Assembly: GCA_037447655.1 (NCBI GenBank)
Contig: JBBHKE010000754.1
Span: 34,284 to 98,283, forward strand
Reading direction: 5' to 3'
Length of the DNA stretch: 64,000 nucleotides
DNA from: Zygnema cylindricum
Taxonomy: Eukaryota; Streptophyta; Zygnematophyceae; Zygnematales; Zygnemataceae
The notes under the pieces were generated by a model. It ran no database searches. It had not been told where the DNA came from and saw only the letters and a list, made by a program, of their open reading frames with translations. Positions 33,528 to 47,002 of this stretch are shown in pieces (within the stretch, counting starts at the first letter, position 1; each line of letters opens with the position of its first letter). The translations under genes were made by a program, and so were the position numbers.

Positions 33528-36215
33528 TAACTGTAATAATAATATCTACAATAACAATAATGACTGTAACTGCAATAATTTTGTAAGGTTGCCGTCCGTA
33601 TCGCCGATTTTTGACGATTCTCGTTGTTTGTTTAGTTTCGAAGCAAGCGTTGTCACATAATTAAAGTGCATTTTTCTCACAGTTCAAACCCGCAAAACGG
33701 AGCTTTGGGCAGCGAAGGAAATGGCCGAAAAAACAAATGAGGCCAAAATTTGATTTTTGGCGAATACGAGTCGCAGAATTTGGACATCGATGAACGGTAA
33801 TGAGAATATATATATTTTTTTATTTTTTTGTATCCTTAATAATTCTACATATTCATTTAATCATCTCTGGTTTCCAAAAACAACATAGATAAATTGAAGA
33901 AAGGGAACGTTTGAAGTCGATTTTTTGTGAATATGAGTTGTGAAATTTGGACGCCGATTAACGTTAATCAGAATAAATTAATGAAAAAAAAAGGAAAAAT
34001 AATCGTATTTTAACGTTTTCCAGGGTCCTTTTAGGGTTTTAGTTAACCTTTACATTTTTTTTATTTATTTTTTGCAAATTTGGGGTGTGTTTCTAAAACA
34101 GAGTTATTGCAGTTGTGGAAACATAATGTTAGTTTTGCAGGTCTTTGACAGATTCCTCAATTCTTTATTTCTGTGTTTTTTTTTAATCCTTTTCCAACAG
34201 TTTTTCACATTTTTCATCGCTTTTTAAACACATTTCATCGCTTTTTAAACACATTTTAACGCTTTTTTAACTCATTTTAACGCTTTTTAACATTCTCTGG
34301 TTTTTTGGTTTCTTTTGTTTTCAATATTGCAAATTCGGGGTTTTATCACCATTTGTAGGTCAATTTTTTTTTTAATTTTTCCTTTGGCTCCTTGTGTTTA
34401 GCTTTTGAAATGTCAATTTTTACTTTTGGTTTTTTTAGCCGTTTTAATTGCAAGAATTATATATTTTTTTTTGAACCGAGGTTTTCGTAAACGTTCAATT
34501 ACACTATGTTCTCGAAAAAGGTGAGAAATAATGTTAGAAAAGTTATCATTATTTTGTTTTTTCAAATGAGAGGATTGTTTATCTTTGTCTATTTAGAAAT
34601 TTGGATTTGGATTTCAGGTTTATAAACAATTTCCCCTTTTTGACATTATATCCACACTATTTCTATTTTTTTAGATAACTAGGAAAAGACAAAATGAAAG
34701 CCGCCCCCTCTTGTACGGAAAAATAGTTTGACTTTGTCGGAGAGGACTCCGTCAAGTTTACTTTTTTAGTTTATTTTTTTTTTGACTCAGAATTTTTGTG
34801 AGTAGTGCCCTTTTGGAGCGTTTCCTTCGATTTTTGTACGACGGTTCCTTATTATTATTTCCTTTTTTTTTTTTTTTTTTACTATTTATGATTATGTGGA
34901 TAATGTCATTCATCTCTCTTTTGCATGTTTCACGTGGGATTGTTGATCCTTGAAATGTTTTAATAAATAAATGTCGTAATAAATGAAATACGATTTTGTT
35001 CCGTAAAGGTTTTGGTCTCAGGAGATATTGGGAAGGTGTGGTTCGACAAAAAATGAAGTGGTTAATATAACATTCTCGCAGTGTTGTGGTTGAAGGATGA
35101 TGAAGAAGTTTCCATGGAAAAAAATAAGTAACTGTGGAAACACACACTAATTATGACTAGACGTCAACTTTACCAAACAGGCAGAAAAGTAAAACAGAAC
35201 AAAAACACCTGAGCAATAAAATAAGGGTTCAAATCCACATTATTTGTGGTGAAATCCGGTTTTGACCAAAGGGGCATATAAAAAAGGTCAAACTTTGATA
35301 AAAAAATGTCATGAGAAGCTTTTGAGAGTACAAGTGTCCCTGAAACAATACTAAAATCACATATTTTAACCCAAAATTTAGCGAGTTGTAACCAAATACT
35401 TAACGAATGCCCAAAAAGTTTTGACCCATAATTGTAACAACTTTTTCAACCCATAGTTTAACAGTTTTTTTTTTTAGGCAACACTATTACGAAACTCGTA
35501 GAACTTGGTTACATCCTTGGACATTCCAACAACAATCATAGATACAAAATGCGACGGTAAACCTCGAATACCGTGCATATTTTATGATTTGAACGTGCAA
35601 TAATAATTATGATATATGCAAGCTCAACGGTTCCATGCATCTGTTAACTATTTCCGATTTCCCCTCTTGGAAGGCCGTGTTGACCACAGTCACAGGCAAT
35701 TAGGAACTCTTGAAAGTTGAAACAGAGTTGGTTTCGTACTTTTGCGTACGGCGAGTTATTGGTATTTTGACATCGTAATTTAAAATAAAAAATGAACAAA
35801 TTATTCTACGCATAGAAATTTGAACGAAAAGGCTTTCCCTTGTAATCTTCGCACATTGTACTTGCTGCATTCTCACTGTCCTTACGCCGGTAAGCGAATC
35901 ATGCTAAACAGTACATCTTTACGTACAGGAGCAACTGATACGCTTGGGATTAACGCTTTAACCCATAGATGTCTCATTCGTATGGATTTTGACATTTTTA
36001 CGAAATTTCGTTATGTTTTTTTATAGATTCTGAAGCTTTTGTAAAATTCGTATACTTTTCGTACGGACAAGATGTACGATAATATTGTACGGAAATATTC
36101 AAATAAAGGGTTGAATGTACACCGTGAATTGCTATGAAAGCTAAACTCTATTTTGGGTTGAAAGCATAAGGCCAACAAAAAGTCAAAAACTAACGCTAAT
36201 TATACATTCCTAACA
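33528..36215. other. Gene-free AT-rich region
   Basis: No supported exon. Contains an imperfect direct repeat (GAATACGAGTCGCAGAATTTGGAC near 33760 and its relative near 33940), runs of TTTTTAAC(A)CATTT near 34200-34290, and a poly-T tract near 34870. Confidence 0.6.
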
Positions 36216-36223
36216 CTAATTTG

Positions 36224-37371
36224 TAGTGTTGTGTATCGGTAAAAACTTATCGCGATAACACCGATACCGATAGTTATCGGCTATGGAACAGTCAGAAGTC
36301 CCGATATACCGATCCGAAATCAACAAATTCCATATTGACAATAACATTAAAAAAATATAGAATGCATACAATAGTACTTTATAACAGTGTATTTATATTA
36401 TAGACTTTATATAATAAAGTACCTTCGATTGCACCCGTACATTTTTCGTACAGTTATATACATTGTTCGTATATGTCCGTACTTTCTAGGGTTATCTAAA
36501 TTATTTTTAGGGTTTTAGAGTACATTTCCTTAAATTGCGTATAGTTCAGTATAATCCCCACACACTTTTTCATACATGTACGTACAGTAGCTCTACTTTT
36601 TGTACTTGTTAGGGTTATTTATTTTAGGGTTTGGAGGGTACATTGCCGTACATTTCCGTGTATTTCAGTACAGCTACACTTCTAAGGTTTTTATTAACGG
36701 GGGTTTTAGGGTTTCCACGTACATTGCCGTACGTTCCTTCATATTTCAGTACAGTTGACAAAGATTTGTTGTATTATTAGGTTTATAGGCTACACTTTCC
36801 GTATAATTTCGTACATTTACGTTAGTTGTCCATACTTTTAAAGATTTTTTAAGGATTTTATAATATTTCCCTTTCCATACATTTTCGTACATGTTCGTAC
36901 AGAGAAATCTATACGAATTATACGAAAAGTATGAAATCGACGAACAGTACATAATTTTCGTAGAAAAGTCTAAATCCGTACGAATTGGACATCTATGGGC
37001 GGAACTAACAGTGAAAAGGACATTTTGGACGGGTATGGGAGGGTGTAAAACAAAGTAAACCCCCTTAAATTAGAAATAATGAAGGAAATATCGCGATTTT
37101 TTACCGAAATTGTGGTGAAGAGGGTCTGCGGCGTGTCCCAAGAATAACACGTACATTTGAGTGTACTGGCCGTACATTTATCTCTACGGTCCGTACAAAT
37201 ATCGCCAATAGTTATCAATATCGGTGTTATAGCCGATAATAACTGATAAGTATCGGGTATTTATCGGCGATAATGCCGAAAACAATGTATCGTACCAATA
37301 TATTGATTATCGACTACCCGAAAAAAAACCCATATCGGTTATCGACAAATCCTTACCGATACAAAACACTA
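36224..37371. mobile_element. Non-autonomous hAT-type DNA transposon
   Basis: 1148 bp with termini TAGTGTTGTGTATCGGTAA and TTACCGATACAAAACACTA (one mismatch as inverted repeats), flanked by a perfect 8-bp duplication CTAATTTG (36216-36223, 37372-37379). TAGTG ends and an 8-bp duplication are the hAT signature. Subterminal regions are rich in ATCGGT/ACCGAT and TATCGGC repeats in both orientations. The interior has many CGTACA motifs and no transposase ORF. Confidence 0.92.
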
Positions 37372-37837
37372 CTAATTTGGATGTAACCGCGATAGTCTAT
37401 GTTCACATGTTCGACGCTTGAACATGTGAGAACAAGTTCTCGCGATTCTCCCTCGTCTTTATGACTGGGATTCAAATCCGAGTGCGTTTTTTTGTCGCGA
37501 CGCAATCAATTTTATGTGTCGACGCCTTTATCTGATGTTTATTTTGTACGTTTGTACAAAATAATGAGCGTTTTTCGTAACAATGATTCATTTTTTACAC
37601 TACACTATTTTAATATTTAAAAAAATCAAAATTGGAGCAATTAACGACAATCATAAAATACCTATGGTATGTTGTAACAGGATCTCCTGCCTCTCAGAAA
37701 ATTCCATAACTACAAACAATCCCAACCACACATTCCACACATTGGAAAATACACATCCACATTGGACCACACTCACATAAGGATAAAATTTAAATTAGAA
37801 GAAGCTTTTGATCTCTTAACTACTAAAACATTTTTTA

Positions 37838-38118
37838 GTTGGTAAGAGATTTCAATGCAAAAATGCCTTTTCTCCAATTTGGTATTAATCGCTCAAGACC
37901 AAGATCAATCGGAATTTCTACAAACTTTTCCCAAAGGAAAAGATGTCTACTCTCCTCTTACACTTCACTATTTATCCATCATCACCCTGGACTAGCCAGG
38001 CCAGAGTCAACGCTCCGTTTTAACAACGCTATGTTTTAACAGGCTTTTACTTGGGCCAATCATTGATCACCAAGGACTCTGATTGACCAATGCAAAAACG
38101 TGCAAATCTCTTACTAAC
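37838..38118. mobile_element. Small inverted-repeat element (MITE)
   Basis: About 281 bp with ends GTTGGTAAGAGATTT and AAATCTCTTACTAAC (one mismatch), TA on each side. No ORF. A mariner-type MITE is likely. Confidence 0.6.
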
Positions 38119-38205
38119 TACTTAGCATTGTACTAACCAATCAAACGTTACGTTTCACTACGTAGCATTTACGTGCAAAAGTGCGCGCCAAACGAAACAC
38201 GAATT

Positions 38206-38219
38206 CGCACGATCGTGCG
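38206..38219. repeat. 14-bp perfect palindrome
   Basis: CGCACGATCGTGCG in a region of CGTAC/TTTCGCG-rich DNA. Could be chance. Confidence 0.6.
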
Positions 38220-38565
38220 TAGCAAATTTCGCACGCGAAACTTCCTACTAAATTCCCTAAAGTGAAAGTGACGTTTCGTACTAGAATTTGTACGAAGCGA
38301 ACCATCGTGCATACTGAACTTTTCATTATAACTTTATGAAACGTACACGCGAAATTTCGGTACTAATTTGACCCTTAACCCGTTTCAATGATACCCACTT
38401 GTTATTTAGACCCCACGCTGTCACCTAAATACACCCATCACTATATCTTTTAAAATATAACTCCAAATAGCGTGATTCTTTTGCGGACGTCTACCAAATT
38501 TAGTACTTTATAATCATAAAACCCAAATACCCCTTTATAAACAAGTTCGATCCACTACTAGTTTT

Positions 38566-40763
38566 ACATCATCCCCTCCTTATTTTTAATTGACCTAAGT
38601 TAAATCACCTTTAATTTTGAAGACGGGACTTCTACATTATTATCCCTCCAATACCTCTGTAAAAACTCAGAATTTTTATCCTCTAAAGTCAACTCATCCT
38701 CAGGCCTTCCTAGATAATGCACTTGCCAGAATATAGTATCGCCGACCTTGAACCGTTGACCAACCCAATCTATTACCCATCTGTGGACTTCAGGTTCTAT
38801 AATTATTGAGGGATCCAATTCCAATTCTCCTTCAGTTTGTTGAAGATTCGCTGGTTTCAATTGGCTGATGTGTATCACTGGATGAATTTTTGTTGAAGGC
38901 GGAAAGTCCAATTTGGCAGCAACTGATGATATCATCTCGATTACAGTAAATGGTCCAATGTACTTAGGAGCAAATTTCCCCGTAGGATCCGATTGTCCCT
39001 CGATCTTACACCTGTAATGAGTTGTAGAAGGCCAAACCTTGACACCTGTGCGTAACACCCAATCACCCTGTTTGCGGTTAGCATTTAATTCTTACCTCGT
39101 TTGTGCCTCCACCAATGCATCCCAGACAGTTGTCCAAACTGTTTGAACGTATTCCCAAAAATTTATTTCAGAACCTCTATTCTCTTGAGTGACCCCTGTT
39201 ATTAAGTCTAATGCTTCTCTAGGTTGGAATCCGTATGCAACTTTAAATGGTGAGAACCCTGTACTAGCATGTTTATATAAAATGTATGCAAATTTCTTTA
39301 ATGGCAGTTTAGATTCCCATGTGTTCTGAACTCTGATTCAAACAGTCCTAAGCATTTCCTCTAGTGCACGACTCATCCTCTCTGTCTGTCCATCTGTTTG
39401 AGGATGATAAGCGGTACTCATTTTCAATACAGAGCCTAAATTTTGCTGTAATTTGTTTCAAAAAGCAGACTTAAATTTAGAATCTCTATCACTAACTATA
39501 GATAGAGGGACTCCATGATGTCTGACCACGTTGTCAAAATATAACTTTGCAATATCTAACACTGGTTGAGTGGTTTTGAATGGGATAAAGATTGCCATTT
39601 TACTGAACCTATCGATTACGACCATGATACTGTCATTCCTTTAAGATGTTTTTGGTGGCAACCTGACAATAAACTCCGTACTGAGAGATTCCCACGATCT
39701 TTCGGGGATATCCAAAGGTTTTAAGATACCTTTAGGTTTTTGGGTACTAGGTTTACTCTGTTGGCAAAGGACAGAACTTTCCACGTGTTTTGACACCTCC
39801 TTTGTCATCCTAAGTCAAAACAATCTACTTTGCAATCGACTAAGAGTTTTATCTTGACCTAGATGTCCTAAATGCTCATGAGCTTCCCATAAAATTTGTT
39901 TTCTTAAGTCTCCCACTTTTGGAATGCATAATCTATCCCCAATTTGGAAATACAGTAAACCATCCTCTAGTCTAAAGTTTTTGACATGCCTCTCATTCAA
40001 TGGGTCAGAATTCCCTCCCGAAATATATTTGCAAATCACAGCAAAATAAAGATCTTTATCATAACCATTTCTAATAGTATCTAAAAACAATTCATGCTGA
40101 ACCATAACACTTATTTCAAAACATCTACTTAAAGGATCTGCGACTACATTTGTCTTCCCAGGAATATGTTTGACATTAAATTTGAAATATGCTAATTTCT
40201 TCATCAACCTAACCTGTCTACCACTCATAATCTGTGCATCACTTAATCTTTGTAAATAAGAGAGTGCTTTATTATCACAGTGAACTATAATTCTTTATTA
40301 TGCATATAACAATGCCATTTCACCAATGGATGAACAATTGCAAGTAATTTATTTTCTTGTGCTGTATAGTTGTTTTGAGCATCATTGAATTTTTTGGACT
40401 CAAAAGCAAAAGGATGAAAGTGTTTGCCGACTTTTTGACTTATGACTGCACCTAGACCTTTATCAGATGCATCTGTAGTGATCAAAACTTCAAATTCCCC
40501 AGCAGGGTCAAGATACACCAATGTAGGGGCAGAGGTCAATTTCCCTTTTAGTTCCTCGAATGCTCCCGCCTGATCAATTCCCCACACAATGTCTCCTTCT
40601 CTCAAAGTAAATCCGTCAAAGGTGCGGCGATCATACTGAAGTTCTTGATAAATTTTCTGTAATAAGTGGCAAATCCCAAAAATGATCTAACTTCTGTAAC
40701 ATTAGTAGGCTGTTTCCAATTTTGGATTGCTAAAATTTTGGATGGATCTGTTTTAACACCTTC
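38566..40763 (-). pseudogene. Gypsy A pol, 3' part (RT end, RNase H, integrase, chromodomain-like)
   Basis: Reading leftward from 40763: [12 protein letters not shown] (RT end, broken near 40610), RNase H with TTDASDKGLGAVISQ and FESKKFNDAQNNYTAQENKL, then FNVKHIPGKTNVVADPLSRC, the H2C2 finger HEHLGHLGQDKTL, a frame-broken integrase core (39060-39810) and an integrase C-terminus YIGPFTVIEM. At the end WQVHYLGRPEDELTLEDKN resembles a chromodomain. A C-rich run (TCATCCCCTCC, 38566-38576) is a likely polypurine tract next to the 3' LTR, whose far end I cannot place. Confidence 0.85.
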
Positions 40764-40769
40764 CCCACT

Positions 40770-41228
40770 TTAAAAGGGACGAGATAACACAATGCACAAC
40801 GGAAGATACCAAAGATCCCTTCGTAGCAATAGAAAAAACACACAACAAGGTCTGGTAAAGGTTGCGCTTTATTATCGGGGAGAAGATTACAAAACTTAGC
40901 GCAAGCTGCGAAGGTCTACTCAAAGAGTCTACTCTGCACTACGCCTGCTCCACTATTTAAACTAACTTCCGGCTAGTCAACCTATTACTGGAAATTTGTA
41001 CACGTGGACTTTCACGGTCACCCTAGATCTATCCAAAATATACTTCTAGAAGAATACAGTTCAATCTACTTTATGCAGCGTTGTTATGCTGCGCTGCTGA
41101 ATTGCTACGCTTCTCTACTACTTTGTTACGCTGCTAGGTTGCGCTGGTCTGGAATCGCAGCTGCGCTACTCCACACTATAGCAGCCTAGTTCCTTGCCAC
41201 TAAGTACTAACTATGTAACCCTATTACA
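40770..41228 (-). repeat. Gypsy B 3' LTR
   Basis: 459 bp. Contains iterated GCTACGCTGCT-type units (41080-41160), as do the other LTRs of this family. Confidence 0.92.
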
Positions 41229-42877
41229 GTGCCTCCTACTAAAGATTCAACGTCCCGCTGAATCAACCTTACTCAGGGTTACTGCAATTGCCGGAGTATC
41301 TCGTAAATCTCCTCCTGGTACTCCTCAAATTTATGTCGCAAGGTGTCGAGTTGGTTTTGGAGCTGCTCACATCGAGTCTCCAGCAGCGCGATATGGTGTT
41401 CAGCCGCTGCTAAGTCCTCCTAGTGATTCGCTCCCGAACTTTGTCCTCCCCTTCCTCCGATTTTGTAGCTGATACCTCGGGTGGCGGCGAAATGGCTACC
41501 GGTGCCGGTGCTTCGGGTAGTCGAACCTGGGGAGTTACGCATTCCTCAGCCGGCTGTTCTTCTTTTGCCACTTCCTCCACTGGTTCCCACCGAGGTACCT
41601 TCCTTAATTTAAAAGAAATGTGTTTTCTGGTCGCTCGCGCCCGCTGCAGCGCGTTCTTCCGACCAACTGAGTGCCCGCACCTTGGGTGTGACCTCTGTCC
41701 GAGAGATGATGTCCTAAAGGCGGACATTCCACGGGTGATAATGGCGGAATAACCCGGAAACATCTACCCTGTACCGGAAGTGATCTTCGATCACCTCCAT
41801 AAACGGCAGAGCATGGGGGTTTAGCTGCACTTAACCCTTATGGTTGTTGCCCAGGTCCTTTGTCCTCAAAAAATTCTAGGCCGGGTGTAATGGCACATCG
41901 GCGAGGATATTGATATGATCCCTAGGCTTTCGGGTACGCCTCTCTTCTAGACACTTTGAAGTGTCCCAATAAAAGTGCTTCGCGAAGCTGAAGGTGAGAT
42001 TCGGATGCTAGGTGTGGCTAGGGAGTGGGAAGAGATAATCAGGAATTTCTTCCCCCTTTTCACTCTCCTCGCATGTGTCCTCTCGATTCCTTCGAAGGAG
42101 AAACACATCGTCACCGTTGGGGTACTGTGCCTCTGCCTTCTTTTCCGCACTTTCCGAAGACTGCTCATTTGCGGTACTCTCTTTATTGGGGTCCCGCATC
42201 ACCTTTAGATCAAAGGCGCGCTCCTCAATTGGCGGAGGTGTTCGTTCTTGCTCCGTCTCCACCGTATCCGAGAGGTCATGATCTTCCTCCTCCTCCTGAT
42301 CCCCTTCTTGGAGTGGGTTGTATTCGGGGTCTTGTGAATTTTCTGACCCCTCCCCTCCACTAGTCTCGGTCGGCCCTTCCTTGCTACTAGCTGTTTCTTC
42401 CGGTTCCGAATCTGTTTCTACCTTTCTCCTTTGGTCCGCCTCTACCATGGCCTCGGCCGCCACTAACAATCTATCGAGACGGAGCGCATCCCCTTGCCCC
42501 ACTCGTATTAGTCTCCATCTCTTAAGTGGTGGGGAGGACAACGAGGCTATAGACGATGTCGTGTGGGGCAATTCGGGTAACTCAAAAAGTGAAGGTAAGC
42601 TGGTTATACAGAGTGTAACACGATCCAAACTGCTTGGACAAGGTTGATCGCGAGAGCGGGTGGCAGCTTTATCAGCGAGGTTTGAGGGTTTTACGCTTGG
42701 AGTCTTCCATGCGTCGCAGCATGGGAAAGAATCGCAGCGTCCAATATTTTGTAGCATGCGGTGCTGCGACGACACCGAGGGTTCGTCGCCACCAATGTGG
42801 GAAAACACAACTGCGCCATTACGTTCGTTTGTGAGGGCAGCGATGGCGCTGCGATTCTTTGACGACACCGCGATAAC
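41229..42877 (-). other. Extra region between gypsy B pol and 3' LTR, with two open frames
   Basis: About 1.65 kb. Frame 1 (from the copia C junction down to 42008) carries an acidic Glu/Ser/Thr-rich stretch (NSQDPEYNPLQEGDQEEEED) and basic RRNRE. Frame 2 (41763-41410) is rich in Pro/Val/Glu/Arg. Neither shows membrane segments or an envelope motif. The stretch next to the LTR is shared with gypsy E (GTGCCTCC.ACTA, then TTCAACGTC.CGCTGAA). Function unknown; could be an accessory ORF or untranslated DNA. Confidence 0.45.
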
Positions 42878-43847
42878 TGTAATTATGTGACCTCCATTGG
42901 TACACAAAATGTCCAGCTTATGTGAAGCCTCTAGGATAGTATATGCACTTTTGACTTTGAAGATAAATAAGAACCACCCTGGGACGCAAAAAACTCTGAT
43001 CGACTACACCCCTATGTAGCGTGGACTCCTTGAGTCCGCTGCAAAAAGAATCACTGAAATTGCTCCCATGAGCATTAAGTTATGGCTAACCAAAGTTGGT
43101 CCATAAATACAAGTGCACTTTGGGAGTGAGGCTAGAAAACCAAAAAATATTCTAAGTCTTAACCTACCTCTCTAAGCCTACTACTAAAGTATTAAAAAAA
43201 AAAAAAACTGTAAAGTACAAGAAGGTACAGGTACCGCTGTACTTCTTATACGGCCATACTACGGCATGGCCGTTCCGCTAACGCATGTCAGTTCTGGAGC
43301 CGTAGTTGCTCCTCCCATGATATTCGCTGTCAAACCATATGTTGCGACGTGTCATCCACCGACATCTGGTCTGCAAACCGCCAAACGGCTATTCCGGCAT
43401 TTCGGCTCCACTGTGAGCCGTTTGATCAGATCTGGACATTTGATTTCGTTTGTCGAAATTAAATGTTAATTCGTATATTTCACGCGGTCCTGATTTCGTG
43501 CGGACCGATATGTTTCCATGCATAAATCGTCCCGTAATTAGTTAAATGAAATTGTCGGCAGGGTATAGCTTTAAATAATTATCGCGCCATATACGTGTAT
43601 CGATTTCTTCAAGACCCGCGGGATAAGGTGGACGTCTAATTCTTACGGTGGACATCGAGAGGTCATTGGATCAAGTCCCACAAGGGGCAGTCTATATTTT
43701 ATAGAAAAATTTGTACGTAATGATCTACTTGTCTCCTTTAGGTGCAACAGACAGCCATGGACGACAACAGGTCCTCATTGACTACGACAAGTATGAGGGC
43801 TGCGGTAAGTCCACAAGAAAGACTACAAAATACCTCTCTTTTCAACA
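42878..43847 (-). repeat. Copia C 3' LTR
   Basis: 970 bp, pair of 54732-55604. The final ~240 bp, including the B-box-like GGATCAAGTCC near 43670, are almost identical between the two. Confidence 0.9.
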
Positions 43848-43860
43848 CTCCCCTTATTTT

Positions 43861-46800
43861 CTAGTCTATCTTTTGCTTCAGTCCACACTTCTCCCTACAG
43901 AATATCAATTTAGGAGAAGGGACCGGTTTAGTCATCATATCTGCTACCATCTCACTATCTGGTCTATATTCGAAACTAATGATTTTATTCTCAACTTTCT
44001 CCCTAACAAAGCTCAAACAAATATCCATGTGTTTTGTTTTAAAATGATGCTTAGGGTTCGGTGCAATTGCAATCGCAGCCTGATTGTCACAAAATATCTT
44101 TTGTACTCCATTCTTTATGTATCCAAATTCTTCATGTATCCCAATTCTTGAAGCAAAGATTTCACCCACATTAACTCTTTCACAGCCAAACAAGAGGCCA
44201 TATACTCAGCCTCTATGGTGGATTGAGCAATGACATTTTGTTGCTTAGTGCTCCAACAGCAAGCTCAATTCCCAACATACAACACATACCAAGAAGTACA
44301 CCTCATCATTGGAGCATCCCCATAACTGGCATCACTCGAAGTAGTGATGTTAGTATTATCCCCTCCCAAATGCAACCACTAATCTCTAGTTCCTACCAAA
44401 TACGGCATGACCCTTTTGGTCGCTTCCCAATCTTTCTTCCTAGGATCATTCAGACTACTACTTAAAACTCCTACAGCTGCAGCTATATGAGGACGAGTAC
44501 AGTTGATAAAGTAGATCAAACTATCGACAACCTATCTGTACGGAATAGTTTGTATGAACTTGCTTTCCTCAGGTCCTAGCGCTTCATCCAAAATCAAGAC
44601 TCCCTCTTTTGAGCTCCCCTCATTTCCCTTCTTTAAGTCCATTGGAGTTGTACATCTATTTGCCTTTTCCATTTGAAATTTTTCAAGCATATTCCCAATT
44701 GCTTCATTTTGAGTTAGTCTAATTGTCATCTTTTCTCTATCCCTCTCCATTTGAATTCCAAATATGTACTTTGCCTCCCCCAAATCTTTCATTTCAAATC
44801 TACTCTTTAGATCCTTTTTCAATCTATTAATTTTCACCATTGATTTACTTAACACAAGCAAATCATCAACATATATGGCAATGAAAATTATACCTTCCTC
44901 ATCCTCAAATAAGTAGATCAAATGATCCGAACTGATCCGGATATATCCCAAATTCATCAAGAACTCGTCCAACTTTTTGTTCCATTGGCGAGGAGGTTGC
45001 TTTAGTCCAAAAAGGGTCTTTATCAATCTACACACCTTGCTTTCTTCTCCTTTCTCCACAAATCCTTTCGGTTGTCTCATGAAAATCTCTTCTTCCAATT
45101 CTCAGTGTAAGAAAGCAGTTTTGATGTCCATCAGGTGCACTTCCATTTCTTTTTTTTCAGCTGCCGCGAGACTAAGTAAAATCAGGACGGAGGGGAATCT
45201 AACAACCAAAGCAAAGGTCTCCTCATAATCGATTCCCTTCTTCTGTGTGAACCCCTTTCCCACTAATCTGGCCTTGTATCGCTAGATAGTGTAATCAGGA
45301 TTGAGCTTCAACTTAAATACCCACTTGCATCCTATTGGCTTTCTATCCGGAGGATAATCCACCAACTCCCAAGTGTTTGCTTCCATAATGGAAGCCATCT
45401 CCTCATTTATAGCTGTCACCCATCTACCACCTTCCAGACTATTATCCGCATCCGAGTAAGTCTGAGGTTCACTCAAATGTGACAGCTTAGTTACCTTGTT
45501 GTTCACTTGTCTCTCTTGAAGTCTCTTGCTGCTTCTCCTTCCTCCTTCAAACTCCGATGCTGGAATGGAGGGTAATTTTCTGTTTCTCCAAACAACTTTG
45601 CCTTCTCCCCTATCCGTGGAGTCCATCTCCGAACGTTCATCGCCCATTTCCTGTATTTCTTCGTTTTCTTCTTCGATTTGAACCGGATGTTGTGACTCCA
45701 AGAGAGGATCACTCTCGGTCAGTTTTTCCTCTTCCTCTGCAATTTCATGCTGAACCGGAGTTTGGTTAGTAGAATTTGAATCTAACTCACTTTCAGATTC
45801 AATTCTAATTCTAACCGGTTTTTTTGTACTTAAAGGGATCTATAAATTTTCCTTCATCCATAACTTCCAAGTGTTTCACTATAATTATGTCTTCTCTTCC
45901 GAGATCATAAACTCTATACCCTTTTACGTTCTCATCATACCTAAGTAAGTATCCCGACTTTCCTCTAGCATCTAACTTCCAATCAGATTTTTCTGTGTTT
46001 AAACTAAACATTTGACTTCCAAACACCTTTAAAAGTGATATGTTAGGTTTTCTCCCGGTCCATCTTTCATGGGGTGTTTATCCTTTTACAGCTGACGTAA
46101 GAACTCTATTTTTGAGATAGTTAGCACAATTCATAACTTCTGCCCAAAAGCTTTTACTTATCTTTTCACCTGTCAACATGCTACGGGCACTATCACTTAA
46201 TGTCCGATTTAGTCTCTCTGCTACACCATTTTGTTCTGGGTTCTTTAGGACAGTCTTTTAGTGTTGAACCCCTTTCTTTTTCAAGTAATCCTCAAATTCA
46301 TTAAAAGTGAATTCCCCCCCATTATCACTTCTCACTCTCTTTATAGGTGTCTCATGAAGCGTTTCACTCCATGATTTAAATTCTTTAAAGTAAGCCGAAG
46401 CCTCCGATTTGTTTTTCAAGAAATATACTCTAGAGTATCTAGACCAATCATCAGTGATAATAAGCATAAATCTTTTCCCTCGAATCGATGACACTTTAAC
46501 CGGTCCCTATATGTCAGTGTGAACCAAATCTAAATCCTTTTCACCCTTATATGTTGCGGCTTTTGGAAAAGGCAATCTGTGGGCCTTTCCTTAAGCACAC
46601 CCACTACAATCATCCAAAGTCTCATTATCTCCAAAATGTATGCCCTCAACTACACCCGTTTTCTTCATTTCCTTCAATCTATCTAGATGCACATGTCCCA
46701 ATCTTTTATGCCACATCATCAAATCACTTACACCAGCATAGTAAACTCCCGTCTTTCCATTACTCAAATTCAGCCTTAACATTCCTTGGCTACCCTTTTC

Positions 46801-47002
46801 ACCTGTGAAGTATACTTCATTCTCATAGCTAGCAACACAGACTCCTTTCTTAGTACTAGTCTCGAAGCCCTTATCATCTAAGACCGACGTAGAGATAAGG
46901 GTTTTGTTCAACTCCGGAATAAAAAGAACATCAGAGAATGTGACTATAGATGTCTTTCCATCAAGTAGGACCCTCACATCTGCTGATTCCACTGAATTAG
47001 TG
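43861..47002 (-). pseudogene. Copia C integrase, RT and RNase H
   Basis: From right: LISTSVLDDKGFETST, MMWHKRLGHVHLDRLKEMKK (GAG-pre-integrase), ITDDWSRYSRVYFLK and RSDNGGEF (integrase core), KVFGSQMFSLNTE, RT at 45701-44532 with CKWVFKLKLNPDYTI, YGLKQ-type FGLKQPPRQWNKKLD and IYVDDLLVLSKS (catalytic YVDD intact), RNase H at 44250-43861 with FCDNQAAIAIA and EYRPDSEMVADMMTKPV. Stops and frameshifts interrupt it in many places, several of them CGA/CAA/TGG-type codons changed to stops. Confidence 0.92.

Noticed and set aside
33213-33530. A 105-residue Ser/Leu/Pro protein
   Set aside because: Low-complexity translation of the (CTCCCT)n tract.
42008-42907. Envelope gene of an endogenous retrovirus in gypsy B
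   Set aside because: No signal peptide, membrane segment or cysteine pattern; part of the frame lies in the copia C LTR.
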